Assembly (NCBI RefSeq): GCF_030719215.1
Contig: NZ_CP120983.1
Location: 5,022,001-5,086,000 of the forward strand
Direction: 5' to 3'
Source: Streptomyces sp. Alt3
GTDB lineage: Bacteria > Actinomycetota > Actinomycetes > Streptomycetales > Streptomycetaceae
Length of the DNA: 64,000 nucleotides
This document shows, one piece after another, positions 44,372 through 53,409 of this stretch (its first letter is position 1; each line of letters begins with the position of its first letter). A program made the position numbers and the translations under genes. A model generated the notes under the pieces. The model saw only the letters and a list, made by a program, of their open reading frames with translations. It did no database searches and was not told the DNA's origin.

Positions 44372-44478
44372 CGCGCGGGGGCGGCTCCGGCACCCCGCCG
44401 CCCCACCGTCTGTCCACATGGCGAACGCTCACCATCCACGATGTGGAATCACACTCCGGAAACCCGGTCGGGAATCGA

Positions 44479-44490
44479 TACGATGAGCCC
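44479..44490 (+). promoter_or_regulatory. -10-like element placing a leaderless start at the cysteine leader peptide
   Basis: TACGAT at 44479-44484 is followed by exactly 6 nt before ATG at 44491, the spacing expected for transcription starting at the A of the start codon. No ribosome binding site precedes it. The -35 box is not convincing. Confidence 0.5.
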
Positions 44491-44604
44491 ATGGTTCCCC
44501 ATGACGTGAGCGACAAGACGCCGGGCATGCTGCTCGTCGCGCGGCTGCACGTCGACCTGTGCAGGCTTTCCAGCGCGATGTGTCCGGCTGCCGCCTGCCC
44601 GTGA
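44491..44604 (+). CDS. Cysteine-rich leader peptide upstream of cysO-cysM
   Basis: A 37-codon ORF (alternative ATG at 44527, 25 codons). The C-terminal part has RLHVDLCRLSSAMCP and ends AACP, giving three cysteines. This matches the short RLHVDLxRxxSAxC peptides placed before sulfur and cysteine genes in actinobacteria. Ribosome stalling at Cys codons when Cys-tRNA is low would control the following genes; mechanism from family knowledge. A GC-rich palindrome CCCCCGCGCGGGGG at 44650-44663 lies between it and cysO. Confidence 0.75.
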   Translation: MVPHDVSDKTPGMLLVARLHVDLCRLSSAMCPAAACP

Positions 44605-44649
44605 ACCGCCCGGCCTGAGCCGCGGTCCGAGCGCACCACGTACGCACCA

Positions 44650-44663
44650 CCCCCGCGCGGGGG
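44650..44663 (+). promoter_or_regulatory. GC-rich palindrome, possible attenuator hairpin before cysO
   Basis: CCCCCGCGCGGGGG lies 46 nt after the leader-peptide stop and 54 nt before cysO. As a hairpin it could act as the attenuator switched by translation of the leader peptide. The alternative structure was not modelled. Confidence 0.4.
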
Positions 44664-44716
44664 CACACAAACGCGCGCCCCACGCCACCTCCCCGCTTTC
44701 GACAGGAGCCCACGCC

Positions 44717-44995
44717 ATGGCCATCGAGGTCCGCATCCCGACCATCCTCCGCACCTACACCGACGGCGCCAAGGCCGTCGAAGGCAACGGGGACACCCTC
44801 GCCGACCTCCTCACCGACCTGGAGACCCGCCACAACGGCATCCGTGAGCGCATCGTCGACGGCGACCAGCTCCGCCGCTTCGTGAACGTCTACCTCAACG
44901 ACGAGGACGTCCGCTTCCTCGACGGCATCACCACCAAGCTCTCCGACGGCGACAACGTCACCATCCTCCCGGCCGTCGCCGGCGGCATGCGCTGA
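44717..44995 (+). CDS. cysO: Sulfur carrier protein CysO (ThiS/MoaD fold)
   Basis: A 92-residue ubiquitin-like sulfur carrier for cysteine synthesis. IRIPTILRTYTDGAKAVEGNGDTLADLL at the N terminus and NVYLNDEDVRFLDGITTKLSDGDNVTILPAVAGG at the C terminus match CysO. The Gly-Gly is followed by Met-Arg, so two residues must be removed before thiocarboxylation. The stop overlaps the cysM ATG by 1 nt (TGATG). AGGAG precedes the start. Confidence 0.93.
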   Translation: MAIEVRIPTILRTYTDGAKAVEGNGDTLADLLTDLETRHNGIRERIVDGDQLRRFVNVYLNDEDVRFLDGITTKLSDGDNVTILPAVAGGMR

Positions 44996-45945
44996 TGCGG
45001 TACGACTCCCCGCTGGCGGCCGTGGGCAACACCCCCCTGGTCCGCCTCCCGCGGCTGTCCCCGTCCGAGGACGTCCGCATCTGGGCCAAGCTCGAGGACC
45101 GCAACCCCACCGGCTCGATCAAGGACCGCCCCGCGCTCCACATGGTCGAGCAGGCGGAGAAGGACGGCCGGCTGACACCCGGCTGCACCATCCTCGAACC
45201 CACCAGCGGCAACACCGGCATCTCGCTCGCCATGGCGGCCACCCTCAAGGGCTACCGCATCGTCTGCGTCATGCCGGAGAACACCTCGCAGGAACGGCGC
45301 GACCTCCTCACCATGTGGGGCGCCGAGATCATCTCCTCCCCGGCGGCAGGCGGCTCCAACACAGCCGTCCGCGTCGCCAAGGAACTCTCGGCCGAACACC
45401 CCGACTGGGTCATGCTCTACCAGTACGGCAACCCGGACAACGCCGGCGCCCACTACGCCACCACCGGACCGGAGATCCTCACCGACCTCCCCTCCATCAC
45501 GCACTTCGTGGCCGGCCTCGGCACCACCGGCACCCTCATGGGCGTCGGCCGCTACCTCCGGGAGAACAAGCCCGACGTCAGCGTCGTCGCCGCCGAACCC
45601 CGCTACGACGACCTCGTCTACGGCCTGCGCAACCTCGACGAAGGCTTCGTCCCCGAGCTCTACGACGCCTCCGTCCTCACCACCCGCTTCTCCGTCGGCT
45701 CCGCCGACGCCGTCACCCGCACCCGCGAGCTCCTCCAGCAGGAAGGCATCTTCGCGGGCGTCTCCACCGGCGCCGCGCTCCACGCCGCCATCGGCGTCGG
45801 CCGCAAGGCCGTCAAGGCCGGAGAGTCCGCCGACATCGTCTTCGTCGTCGCGGACGGCGGCTGGAAGTACCTGTCCACCGGCGTCTACACCGCCCCCACG
45901 ACAGAAGCCGCCATCGAAACCCTGCACGGCCAGCTCTGGGCCTGA
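44995..45945 (+). CDS. cysM: O-phosphoserine-type cysteine synthase, PLP-dependent
   Basis: A 316-residue type-II fold PLP enzyme that joins CysO thiocarboxylate with O-phosphoserine (M. tuberculosis CysM model). The PLP lysine lies in NPTGSIKDRPALHM, the phosphate loop is PTSGNTGISLAM, and GLGTTGTLMG is the C-terminal glycine loop. It is overlapped 1 nt by cysO, so the two are coupled. The Mec, CysO, CysM set is complete in this cluster. Confidence 0.94.
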   Translation: MRYDSPLAAVGNTPLVRLPRLSPSEDVRIWAKLEDRNPTGSIKDRPALHMVEQAEKDGRLTPGCTILEPTSGNTGISLAMAATLKGYRIVCVMPENTSQERRDLLTMWGAEIISSPAAGGSNTAVRVAKELSAEHPDWVMLYQYGNPDNAGAHYATTGPEILTDLPSITHFVAGLGTTGTLMGVGRYLRENKPDVSVVAAEPRYDDLVYGLRNLDEGFVPELYDASVLTTRFSVGSADAVTRTRELLQQEGIFAGVSTGAALHAAIGVGRKAVKAGESADIVFVVADGGWKYLSTGVYTAPTTEAAIETLHGQLWA

Positions 45946-46035
45946 CGGACCCTCGGGACCGCACCCGAGGAACAACGGCCACACGCTCAGGAGGCGCGGG
46001 ACGGGAGAACACCCCGCCCCGCGCCTCCCGCACGC

Positions 46036-46506
46036 TCACCCCAGATCACGCACCCGCCCCCACACCCCCCGGTCCAGCTCGCCCGCCTTCCGCCGGAACC
46101 CCGACAGCGCGACATCCCTCAGCTCGTCCGTCTCCAGAAAACTCCGCCGGCCCCGCGCGTCCCCCACCGAACCCGCCGGCAACGCGATCACCCCCGGCCG
46201 CTCCTCATGGTGCTTACTGGTGATCTTGGCGACCACCGCCGTACCGCCCCGCACCGACAGCACCAGACACGGCCGGTCCTTCGACCCCGGCCCGTCCTCG
46301 AACGGCACGTCCGCCCACCAGATCTCCCCGGGCCGCGGCTCCCCGTGCGGCCGCCCCCTCTTCCGCTCCGGAGCACGCCCCGGCGGACGCGTCCGCCCAC
46401 CCGGACGCCGCGGACCACGCCCACCACGCCCCCGCGCATCGGAGACCGTCGCCACGAGCGCCAGCAGGACAACGACGGCCAGTGCCGCCCACCACCACGA
46501 GTTCAT
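46036..46506 (-). CDS. PemK/MazF-like protein with N-terminal membrane segment
   Basis: A 156-residue protein. A membrane segment (WWWAALAVVVLLALVATVS) is followed by a basic, Arg/Gly/Pro-rich linker. The PemK/MazF-like domain has PRPGEIWWADVPFEDGPGSKDRPCLVLS and RRSFLETDELRDVALSGFRRKAGELD. MazF/PemK proteins are mRNA interferases, but a membrane anchor is unusual and no antitoxin gene is adjacent. ATG at 46506; the longer upstream frame is not credible. It may be a domesticated or non-toxic member. Confidence 0.82.
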   Translation of the reverse strand: MNSWWWAALAVVVLLALVATVSDARGRGGRGPRRPGGRTRPPGRAPERKRGRPHGEPRPGEIWWADVPFEDGPGSKDRPCLVLSVRGGTAVVAKITSKHHEERPGVIALPAGSVGDARGRRSFLETDELRDVALSGFRRKAGELDRGVWGRVRDLG

Positions 46507-46680
46507 GCACCGACCGTACCGGCGCGCCGCACCGCACCCGGCCTTCCATCGAACCGGTGACAGCACAGGTGAGTTCCCCCACAACGGCAGGCCGTGGAGG
46601 AGCGACCAGCGGTTTCGCGCCTTACGCTCGACGGACCGCACGAACCCTCCCCGTTCCCAGGCCTCGGAGGTTCACGCTCC

Positions 46681-47433
46681 ATGAAGCTCACCGTCGTCGG
46701 CTGCTCCGGCTCGTTCCCGTCACCGGGTTCGGCATGCTCGAGCTACCTCGTAGAGGCCGACGGCTTCCGGCTGCTCCTCGACATGGGCAACGGCGCCTTG
46801 GGCGAGCTGCAGCGCCACGTAGGTCTCTACGACCTCGACGCCGTCTTCCTCAGCCACCTCCATGCCGATCACTGCATCGACATGTGCGCGTACTTCGTCG
46901 TCCGGTACTACCGCTTCGACGGCGGACGCCCCGCCGCCATCCCCGTGTACGGACCGGAGGGCACCGAGCAGCGGCTCACCACGGCCCACGCCGACACCCC
47001 GTCCGACCACGCGATGAGCGAGGTCTTCGACTTCCACACGCTGAAGTCCGGGTCGTTCGAGATCGGCCCCTTCTCGGTCCGCACGGAGAAGCTCCGCCAC
47101 CCCGTCGACACCTTCGGCATCAGGGTCGAGCACGACGGACGCGCCCTCACCTACTCCGGCGACACCGGCACCTGCGAGGCGCTGGCCGAACTCGCCGAGG
47201 GCTCCGACCTGTTCCTCTGCGAAGCATCGTTCGTGCACGGCAAGGAGGACATCCCGGACCTCCACCTCAACGGCCGCGAGGCGGGCGAGTACGCCGCCCG
47301 CGCCGGAGCGGGACGCCTGGTCCTCACCCACATCCCGCCGTGGACCGACGCCGACCGCAACCTCGCCGACGCCCGCGAGGTCTACGACGGCCCGGTCGAC
47401 CTCGCCCTGCCCGGCGCGGTCTACGAGATCTGA
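46681..47433 (+). CDS. MBL-fold metallohydrolase
   Basis: A 250-residue beta-lactamase-fold hydrolase close to RNase Z/ElaC-type proteins. The metal motif is SHLHADHCID, TYSGDTGTCEALAELAEGSDLFLCEASF is the second block, and VLTHIPPW the last. ATG at 46681 lies after GGAGG. The substrate is unknown. The gene ends before a 27-bp hairpin shared with nagE2. Confidence 0.9.
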   Translation: MKLTVVGCSGSFPSPGSACSSYLVEADGFRLLLDMGNGALGELQRHVGLYDLDAVFLSHLHADHCIDMCAYFVVRYYRFDGGRPAAIPVYGPEGTEQRLTTAHADTPSDHAMSEVFDFHTLKSGSFEIGPFSVRTEKLRHPVDTFGIRVEHDGRALTYSGDTGTCEALAELAEGSDLFLCEASFVHGKEDIPDLHLNGREAGEYAARAGAGRLVLTHIPPWTDADRNLADAREVYDGPVDLALPGAVYEI

Positions 47434-47443
47434 CGACAGGCGA

Positions 47444-47499
47444 CAGCACGGCGAAGCCCCCGTTCCCTCCTCGGAGGGAACGGGGGCTTCGCCGTGCTG
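47444..47499. terminator. 27-bp perfect bidirectional terminator between MBL gene and nagE2
   Basis: Arms 47444-47470 and 47473-47499 pair without mismatch around a TC dinucleotide. It lies between two converging genes. Confidence 0.88.
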
Positions 47500-47513
47500 C
47501 GGCAGCGGCCGGA

Positions 47514-48779
<1,266 letters not shown>

Positions 48780-48862
48780 GAACTTCCTCCGGTAGGCAAG
48801 GCGCCGCCGGGGACGGGGTTCCGGGGAGGCGGCGACTCGAGGAACGCGGCGGGAGACGGCCG

Positions 48863-48878
48863 CGTGGTCTGGACCACT
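48863..48878. promoter_or_regulatory. dre-like site 1 upstream of nagE2
   Basis: CGTGGTCTGGACCACT, 12 of 16 matches to the DasR consensus. It adjoins a better site 2 nt away. Upstream of nagE2 in transcription order. Confidence 0.7.
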
Positions 48879-48879
48879 C

Positions 48880-48895
48880 AGTGGTGTAGACCAGT
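48880..48895. promoter_or_regulatory. dre site 2 upstream of nagE2 (DasR operator)
   Basis: AGTGGTGTAGACCAGT, 14 of 16 matches to ACTGGTCTAGACCAGT, about 100 nt upstream of the nagE2 start. With site 1 it forms a tandem operator. Confidence 0.85.
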
Positions 48896-49018
48896 TTTAG
48901 CACGGTGAGGGTTAGATAAGGAACCTTCAATTTGCGCCGTAGTCCGCCCGCCACCCTGGGTGACACGGCGAAGCCCCCGGACCATGGGGTCCGGGGGCGC
49001 GCGGAGAACGGAGAGGGC

Positions 49019-50278
49019 CTACTTCGTGAGGTCCTCCTCGATCTTCTCCTCCTCCTCGACGGGCTCACGCCCGGGGGTCTGGAGGTTGAACTTGGTGATC
49101 GCGAACCGGAAGATCACATAGTAGATCACCGCGAAACACAACCCGATCGGGATGATCAGCCACGGTTTGGTGTCCAGGTGCCAGTTGACGACGTAGTCGA
49201 TCAGCCCGGCCGAGAAACTGAACCCCGCATGCACGCCGAGCGCCCAGGTGACCCCCATCGAGACCCCGGTGAGGATCGCGTGCACCCCGTACAGCAGCGG
49301 GGCGACGAAGAGGAACGAGAACTCCAGCGGCTCCGTCACGCCCGTCACGAACGACGTCAGTGCCACGGACAGCATCAGACCGGACACCTCCTTGCGCCGC
49401 TCCGGACGCGCGGTGTGCGCGATCGCCAGCGCGGCGGCCGGCAGGCCGAACATCATGATCGGGAAGAAGCCCGAGGTGAACTGGCCCGCCGACGGGTCCC
49501 CGGCGAAGAAGCGGGAGATGTCCCCCTGCACCGTGCCGCCGTCGGACCCGGTGAACTCGCCCGCCTGGAACCAGAAGAAGGTGTTCAGGAACTGGTGCAT
49601 GCCGATCGGGATCAGCAGCCGGTTCGCGAAACCGAAGATCGCCGCACCCCAGGCACCCAGATCGATCAGCTGCTTGGCGAACCAGGTCAGCGCGTCACCG
49701 ACCGGCTGCCACAGCAGGCCGAACAGCACCCCCAGGATCACGCAGAGGAACGCCATCAGGATCGGCACCAGGCGGCGCCCGTTGAAGAAGCCCAGCCAGT
49801 CGACCAGCTTCGTGCGGTGGTACCGCTGCCAGACCACGGCGGTCAGCAGCCCGATGATGATGCCGCCCAGCACCCCCGGATTCTGCGGCACCCCGTCCGG
49901 CGTCGCCTCGGTCACGGAGTCGTCCACCGGGAAGGCCGCCAGCACGCCCCGGTAGACGAGGAAGCCGACGACGGCGGCCAGGGCCGTCGAACCGTCCGCC
50001 TTCTTCGCGAAGCCGATCGCGACACCGATGCAGAAGAGGAGGGGCAGCCCCACCTCGCCGTCGAGGATCGCCGTCCCGCCATTGAGGAGGACCTTCGCGA
50101 ACTTGTCCCAGAAGGCGCCGTGCAGCGAGGAGTCGAAGAGGTTGCCCAGGCTGACGAGAAGGCCCGCCGCGGGCAGCACGGCCACCGGCAGCTGGAGGCT
50201 CCGGCCGACCTTCTGCAAGCCCTGGACCGGCCCGTTCCACCACTTCCGCTGCGGTGCTGCAGCCGCGCTCGAACTCAT
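49019..50278 (-). CDS. nagE1: N-acetylglucosamine PTS EIIC component, paralogue
   Basis: A 419-residue paralogue of the preceding EIIC (VAVLPAAGLLVSLGNL, LLIPIGMHQFLNTFFWFQAGEFTGS, SFVTGVTEPLEFSFLFVAPLLYG). It has a Glu-rich C-terminal tail. ATG at 50278; the longer reading frame continues into the nagF region on the opposite strand and is not credible. It is divergent from the EIIB gene across one dre site, so both respond to the same repressor. Confidence 0.93.
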   Translation of the reverse strand: MSSSAAAAPQRKWWNGPVQGLQKVGRSLQLPVAVLPAAGLLVSLGNLFDSSLHGAFWDKFAKVLLNGGTAILDGEVGLPLLFCIGVAIGFAKKADGSTALAAVVGFLVYRGVLAAFPVDDSVTEATPDGVPQNPGVLGGIIIGLLTAVVWQRYHRTKLVDWLGFFNGRRLVPILMAFLCVILGVLFGLLWQPVGDALTWFAKQLIDLGAWGAAIFGFANRLLIPIGMHQFLNTFFWFQAGEFTGSDGGTVQGDISRFFAGDPSAGQFTSGFFPIMMFGLPAAALAIAHTARPERRKEVSGLMLSVALTSFVTGVTEPLEFSFLFVAPLLYGVHAILTGVSMGVTWALGVHAGFSFSAGLIDYVVNWHLDTKPWLIIPIGLCFAVIYYVIFRFAITKFNLQTPGREPVEEEEKIEEDLTK

Positions 50279-50322
50279 CGGCAAGTCCTCCCGGCACACA
50301 TGAGGTTTGGAGGTTGTCGCAA

Positions 50323-50338
50323 ACTGGTGTAGACCAGT
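50323..50338. promoter_or_regulatory. dre site between nagE1 and nagF (DasR operator)
   Basis: ACTGGTGTAGACCAGT, 15 of 16 matches to the DasR consensus and nearly perfectly palindromic. It lies 45 nt upstream of nagE1 and 164 nt upstream of nagF. Confidence 0.92.
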
Positions 50339-50501
50339 TTCGATAGGGTGCGGAGCCCCGTCGTGAGGCAGGGCGCCGGTGATCGTCATCATTGGGGACA
50401 GCGCGGTTACCCGCCCGTGAAGTTGGGCCAACCGTGCGTTACCGTGACGAAACGGACCCACGGTGGGCCGCCCCACGCACGTACAGACCAGGGAGAAGGA
50501 C

Positions 50502-50735
50502 ATGGCCAGCAAGGCTGAGAAGATCGTCGCCGGGCTCGGCGGTATCGAGAACATCGACGAGATCGAAGGCTGCATCACCCGCCTCCGCACCGAGGTCCAC
50601 GACCCCAGCAAGGTCGACGAAGCCGCGCTCAAGGCCGCCGGAGCCCACGGCGTCGTCAAGATGGGCACCGCGATCCAGGTCGTCATCGGCACCGACGCCG
50701 ACCCCATCGCCGCCGACATCGAAGACATGATGTGA
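50502..50735 (+). CDS. nagF: N-acetylglucosamine PTS EIIB component
   Basis: A 77-residue cytoplasmic EIIB with the phosphocysteine in EGCITRLRTEVHDPSKVDEAALKAAGAHGVVKMGTAIQVVIG (key motif CITRLR). It passes phosphate from EIIA to the incoming sugar through NagE1 or NagE2. ATG at 50502 is preceded by GGGAGAAGGA. Divergent from nagE1. Confidence 0.94.
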   Translation: MASKAEKIVAGLGGIENIDEIEGCITRLRTEVHDPSKVDEAALKAAGAHGVVKMGTAIQVVIGTDADPIAADIEDMM

Positions 50736-50770
50736 CCGGCTGACCCGGCCGGCCCACCAAGATCCCACGC

Positions 50771-50813
50771 GCAGGCCCCGCTCCGCCCCCGACCGGCACG
50801 GAGCGGGGCCTGC
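50771..50813 (+). terminator. Stem-loop terminator after nagF
   Basis: Perfect 15-bp stem, GCAGGCCCCGCTCCG at 50771-50785 and its complement at 50799-50813. It separates nagF from rph. Confidence 0.85.
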
Positions 50814-50904
50814 CGTGCATCCGCCCCGCGCCGGCTCCCCGCCCGCCCCGCACCCACCTCACACCCGAACGGACCCGGCCCCCTCAGCCGATAGGCTCGA
50901 CGCC

Positions 50905-51642
50905 ATGTCTCGTATCGACGGCCGCACCCCCGAACAGCTCCGCCCCGTCACCATCGAACGCGGATGGAGCAAGCACGCCGAAGGCTCCGTACTCATCTCC
51001 TTCGGCGACACCAAGGTCTTCTGCACCGCCTCCGTCACCGAAGGCGTCCCGCGCTGGCGCAAGGGCAGCGGCGAAGGATGGGTCACCGCCGAGTACTCCA
51101 TGCTGCCCCGCTCCACCAACACCCGCGGCGACCGCGAATCCGTACGCGGCAAGATCGGCGGCCGCACCCACGAGATCAGCCGCCTCATCGGCCGCTCGCT
51201 CCGCGCGGTCATCGACTACAAGGCCCTCGGCGAGAACACCATCGTCCTCGACTGCGACGTCCTCCAGGCCGACGGAGGCACCCGCACCGCCGCCATCACC
51301 GGCGCCTACGTCGCCCTCGCCGACGCCATCGCCTGGGCCCAGGGCAAGAAGATCATCAAGCACGGCCGCAAGCCCCTCACCGGCACCGTCGCCGCGATCA
51401 GCGTCGGCATCGTCGACGGCACCCCCCTCCTCGACCTCTGCTACGAGGAGGACGTCCGCGCCGAGACCGACATGAACGTCGTCTGCACCGGAGACGGCCG
51501 CTTCGTCGAGGTCCAGGGCACCGCCGAGGCCGAGCCCTTCGACCGCGACGAGCTCAACGCCCTCCTCGACCTCGCCACCGCCGGCTGCACCGACCTCGCC
51601 AAGCTCCAGGAAGAGGCACTCGCCCGCACACTCGGCGAGTAA
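50905..51642 (+). CDS. rph: Ribonuclease PH
   Basis: Phosphorolytic 3'-exonuclease trimming tRNA precursors. It is 245 residues, normal length. MSRIDGRTPEQLRPVTIERG start, GDTKVFCTASV, GWVTAEYSMLPRST and GGTRTAAITGAYVALADA are diagnostic. ATG at 50905; an in-frame start at 50815 is disfavoured because the upstream part has no family match. The rdgB gene lies beyond one lipoprotein gene. Confidence 0.96.
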   Translation: MSRIDGRTPEQLRPVTIERGWSKHAEGSVLISFGDTKVFCTASVTEGVPRWRKGSGEGWVTAEYSMLPRSTNTRGDRESVRGKIGGRTHEISRLIGRSLRAVIDYKALGENTIVLDCDVLQADGGTRTAAITGAYVALADAIAWAQGKKIIKHGRKPLTGTVAAISVGIVDGTPLLDLCYEEDVRAETDMNVVCTGDGRFVEVQGTAEAEPFDRDELNALLDLATAGCTDLAKLQEEALARTLGE

Positions 51643-51754
51643 AGGCGGGTAAAGAAGCAACCAAATACCCAGCGCACGGCGTCGTAGCGGATACGGGCGC
51701 ACGGGTCGAACCGTGCGTCCGTCCACGTATCCGCCCCCGGGGAGGGACCGCACC

Positions 51755-52144
51755 ATGGCCTTGCGCCGCCACCAACGCACCGCACTCGCCGTCACCGCCA
51801 CCCTGCTGACGCTCACAGCGGCCGCAGGCTGCGGCGCCGTCGACAAGGCCCTGGACTGCGTCCGCACCGCCGACGCCATCGCCACCAGCGTCGACAATCT
51901 CCAGCAGGCCGTGTCCAACGCCTCCGACGACCCGACCCAGGCGTCCGAATCCCTGGACCAGATCGACAAGGAACTCAAGGACCTCGGCGACACCACGGAC
52001 AACGCCGACCTGAGCAAGGCCGTCGACGACCTCCAGGCGGGCGTCGGCAACGTCCGCGACTCCATCGACAAGGGCGACGCCACCCCCGACATCACCCCCG
52101 TCACCGACGCGGCCGCCGAGATCGGCAAGGTCTGCACTCCCTGA
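51755..52144 (+). CDS. Secreted lipoprotein of unknown function
   Basis: A 129-residue protein with a signal peptide (VTATLLTLTAAAGCGAVDKAL) whose lipobox predicts lipidation at the Cys of TAAAGCG. The rest is helical and Asp/Ala/Ser-rich (DNLQQAVSNASDDPTQASESLDQIDKELKDL pattern), suggesting a coiled coil. ATG at 51755 with GGAGG 8 nt upstream. It is between rph and rdgB. Confidence 0.83.
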   Translation: MALRRHQRTALAVTATLLTLTAAAGCGAVDKALDCVRTADAIATSVDNLQQAVSNASDDPTQASESLDQIDKELKDLGDTTDNADLSKAVDDLQAGVGNVRDSIDKGDATPDITPVTDAAAEIGKVCTP

Positions 52145-52165
52145 CCGGTCGGCGATAATCGACGC

Positions 52166-52768
52166 ATGACGCGCCTGATCCTCGCCACCCGCAACGCCGG
52201 GAAAATCACCGAACTCCACGCGATCCTCGCCGACGCGGGCCTGACCCACGACCTCGTCGGCGCGGACGCGTACCCCGACGTCCCCGACGTCAAGGAGACC
52301 GGCGTCACCTTCGCCGAGAACGCCCTCCTCAAGGCGCACGCCCTGGCCCGGGCCACCGGCCACCCGGCCGTCGCCGACGACAGCGGCCTCTGCGTCGACG
52401 TACTCGGCGGAGCCCCCGGCATCTTCTCCGCCCGCTGGGCGGGCGCCCACGGCAACGACAGGGCCAACCTGGACCTGCTCCTCGCCCAGCTCGGAGACAT
52501 CGACGCCCCGCACCGCGGCGCCTACTTCGCCTGCGCCGCGGCCCTGGCCCTCCCCGACGGCACGGAACGCGTGGTGGAGGGCCGCCTCACGGGCACCCTG
52601 CGCACCGCCCCGGCCGGCGCCTACGGCTTCGGCTACGACCCCATCCTCCAGCCGGACGGCGAGACACGGACCTGCGCGGAGCTCACCCCCGACGAGAAGA
52701 ACGCGATCAGCCACCGGGGGAAGGCGTTCAGGGCGCTGGTGCCGGTGGTGCGGGAGTTGGTGGGCTGA
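52166..52768 (+). CDS. rdgB: dITP/XTP pyrophosphatase, RdgB/HAM1 family
   Basis: Removes non-canonical purine triphosphates from the pool. It is 200 residues. TRNAGKITEL is the substrate loop, VTFAENALLKAHA, ADDSGLCVDVLGGAPGIFSARWAG, and FGYDPILQPDGETRTCAELTPDEKN are diagnostic. ATG at 52166. It ends 56 nt before the tRNA-Leu gene on the opposite strand. Confidence 0.95.
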   Translation: MTRLILATRNAGKITELHAILADAGLTHDLVGADAYPDVPDVKETGVTFAENALLKAHALARATGHPAVADDSGLCVDVLGGAPGIFSARWAGAHGNDRANLDLLLAQLGDIDAPHRGAYFACAAALALPDGTERVVEGRLTGTLRTAPAGAYGFGYDPILQPDGETRTCAELTPDEKNAISHRGKAFRALVPVVRELVG

Positions 52769-52824
52769 GATTGGACGCAAAAACGGCCTGCGCATCGATC
52801 CTTCGATTCGCAGGCCGTTTGCGG

Positions 52825-52909
52825 TGCGGCGGAAGGGATTCGAACCCTCAAGCCGTTTCACGGGCCACAGATCCTAAGTCTGCTGTGTCGCCAGTTGCAC
52901 CACCGCCGC
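52825..52909 (-). tRNA. tRNA-Leu (anticodon UAG)
   Basis: An 85-nt class II tRNA with a long variable arm. Acceptor GCGGCGG pairs with CCGCCGC, discriminator A. The anticodon stem-loop has loop CTTAGGA giving UAG, reading CUA codons. The T arm is GGGTTCGAATCCC. CCA is not encoded (the next bases are CCG). Confidence 0.93.
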
Positions 52910-52971
52910 TAGCCGTCTGTCATCGTACCGGCCTGCCGGCTCAGCTGGTGAGGGAGTCTCCAGAGCCCCCC

Positions 52972-53071
52972 GTTCGGCGTGCGCCCCTCGGCGCCACGTA
53001 CTGGTCACCGCATGGCAGTTCGGGCACAGGAGCCGCAGATTCTCCATGCGGCCGTCGCTCAGCTTCCTGGG
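52972..53071 (-). pseudogene. HNH endonuclease C-terminal remnant
   Basis: A minus-strand frame reads RMENLRLLCPNCHAVTSTW, the C-terminal HNH motif NLRLLCPNCHA. The start of the HNH domain, with its His-Asp pair, is missing. It is degenerate and short, on the 5' side of tRNA-Leu. Confidence 0.6.
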
Positions 53072-53183
53072 GCCTGGGAGAGTCGTGGCGAGGGTGGAGC
53101 CGTGTGGTTGTGCGCCAGTGGGCTGCCAGGGCAGGGAAGATCGCTTCTACGTCGAGGGGGCGTGGCGGGGTGGTGCGGGGCAT
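53067..53183 (-). pseudogene. Relic of a YwqG/DUF1963-like protein N terminus
   Basis: A minus-strand frame reads TPPRPLDVEAIFPALAAHWRTTTRLHPR in part. From memory this resembles the start of Streptomyces YwqG-type (DUF1963) proteins. It breaks off after LHPR and meets the HNH relic in another frame. The comparison is from memory only. Confidence 0.35.
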
Positions 53184-53409
53184 GAGGGCCTGCTTCGTCA
53201 GCCGCAGGGCCCTGACCGGTGCTGCCATTCCGCCTCCCCTGCTGGTCGAAAGCATCGTCACTTTCCACCAGCACAACGGGCAACCCGGTGAACCGACGCA
53301 GTCACCACACCAGGCCCTGTTCTGGAACTCGCTGACCTGCCTGGCTGGCCGTCCCATGGGCGGGCCGGTCCTGGCCGTGTTCGGACTCGCGGCTGGTGAC
53401 GGGCCTCTC

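Larger units (their letters stand above)
52910..53409. other. Gene remnants beside tRNA-Leu
   Basis: 500 nt with no intact gene. On the minus strand it holds a HNH-endonuclease C-terminal relic and a relic of a YwqG/DUF1963-like N terminus (below). It forms the left edge of the accessory region that ends at about 57.8 kb. Confidence 0.55.
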
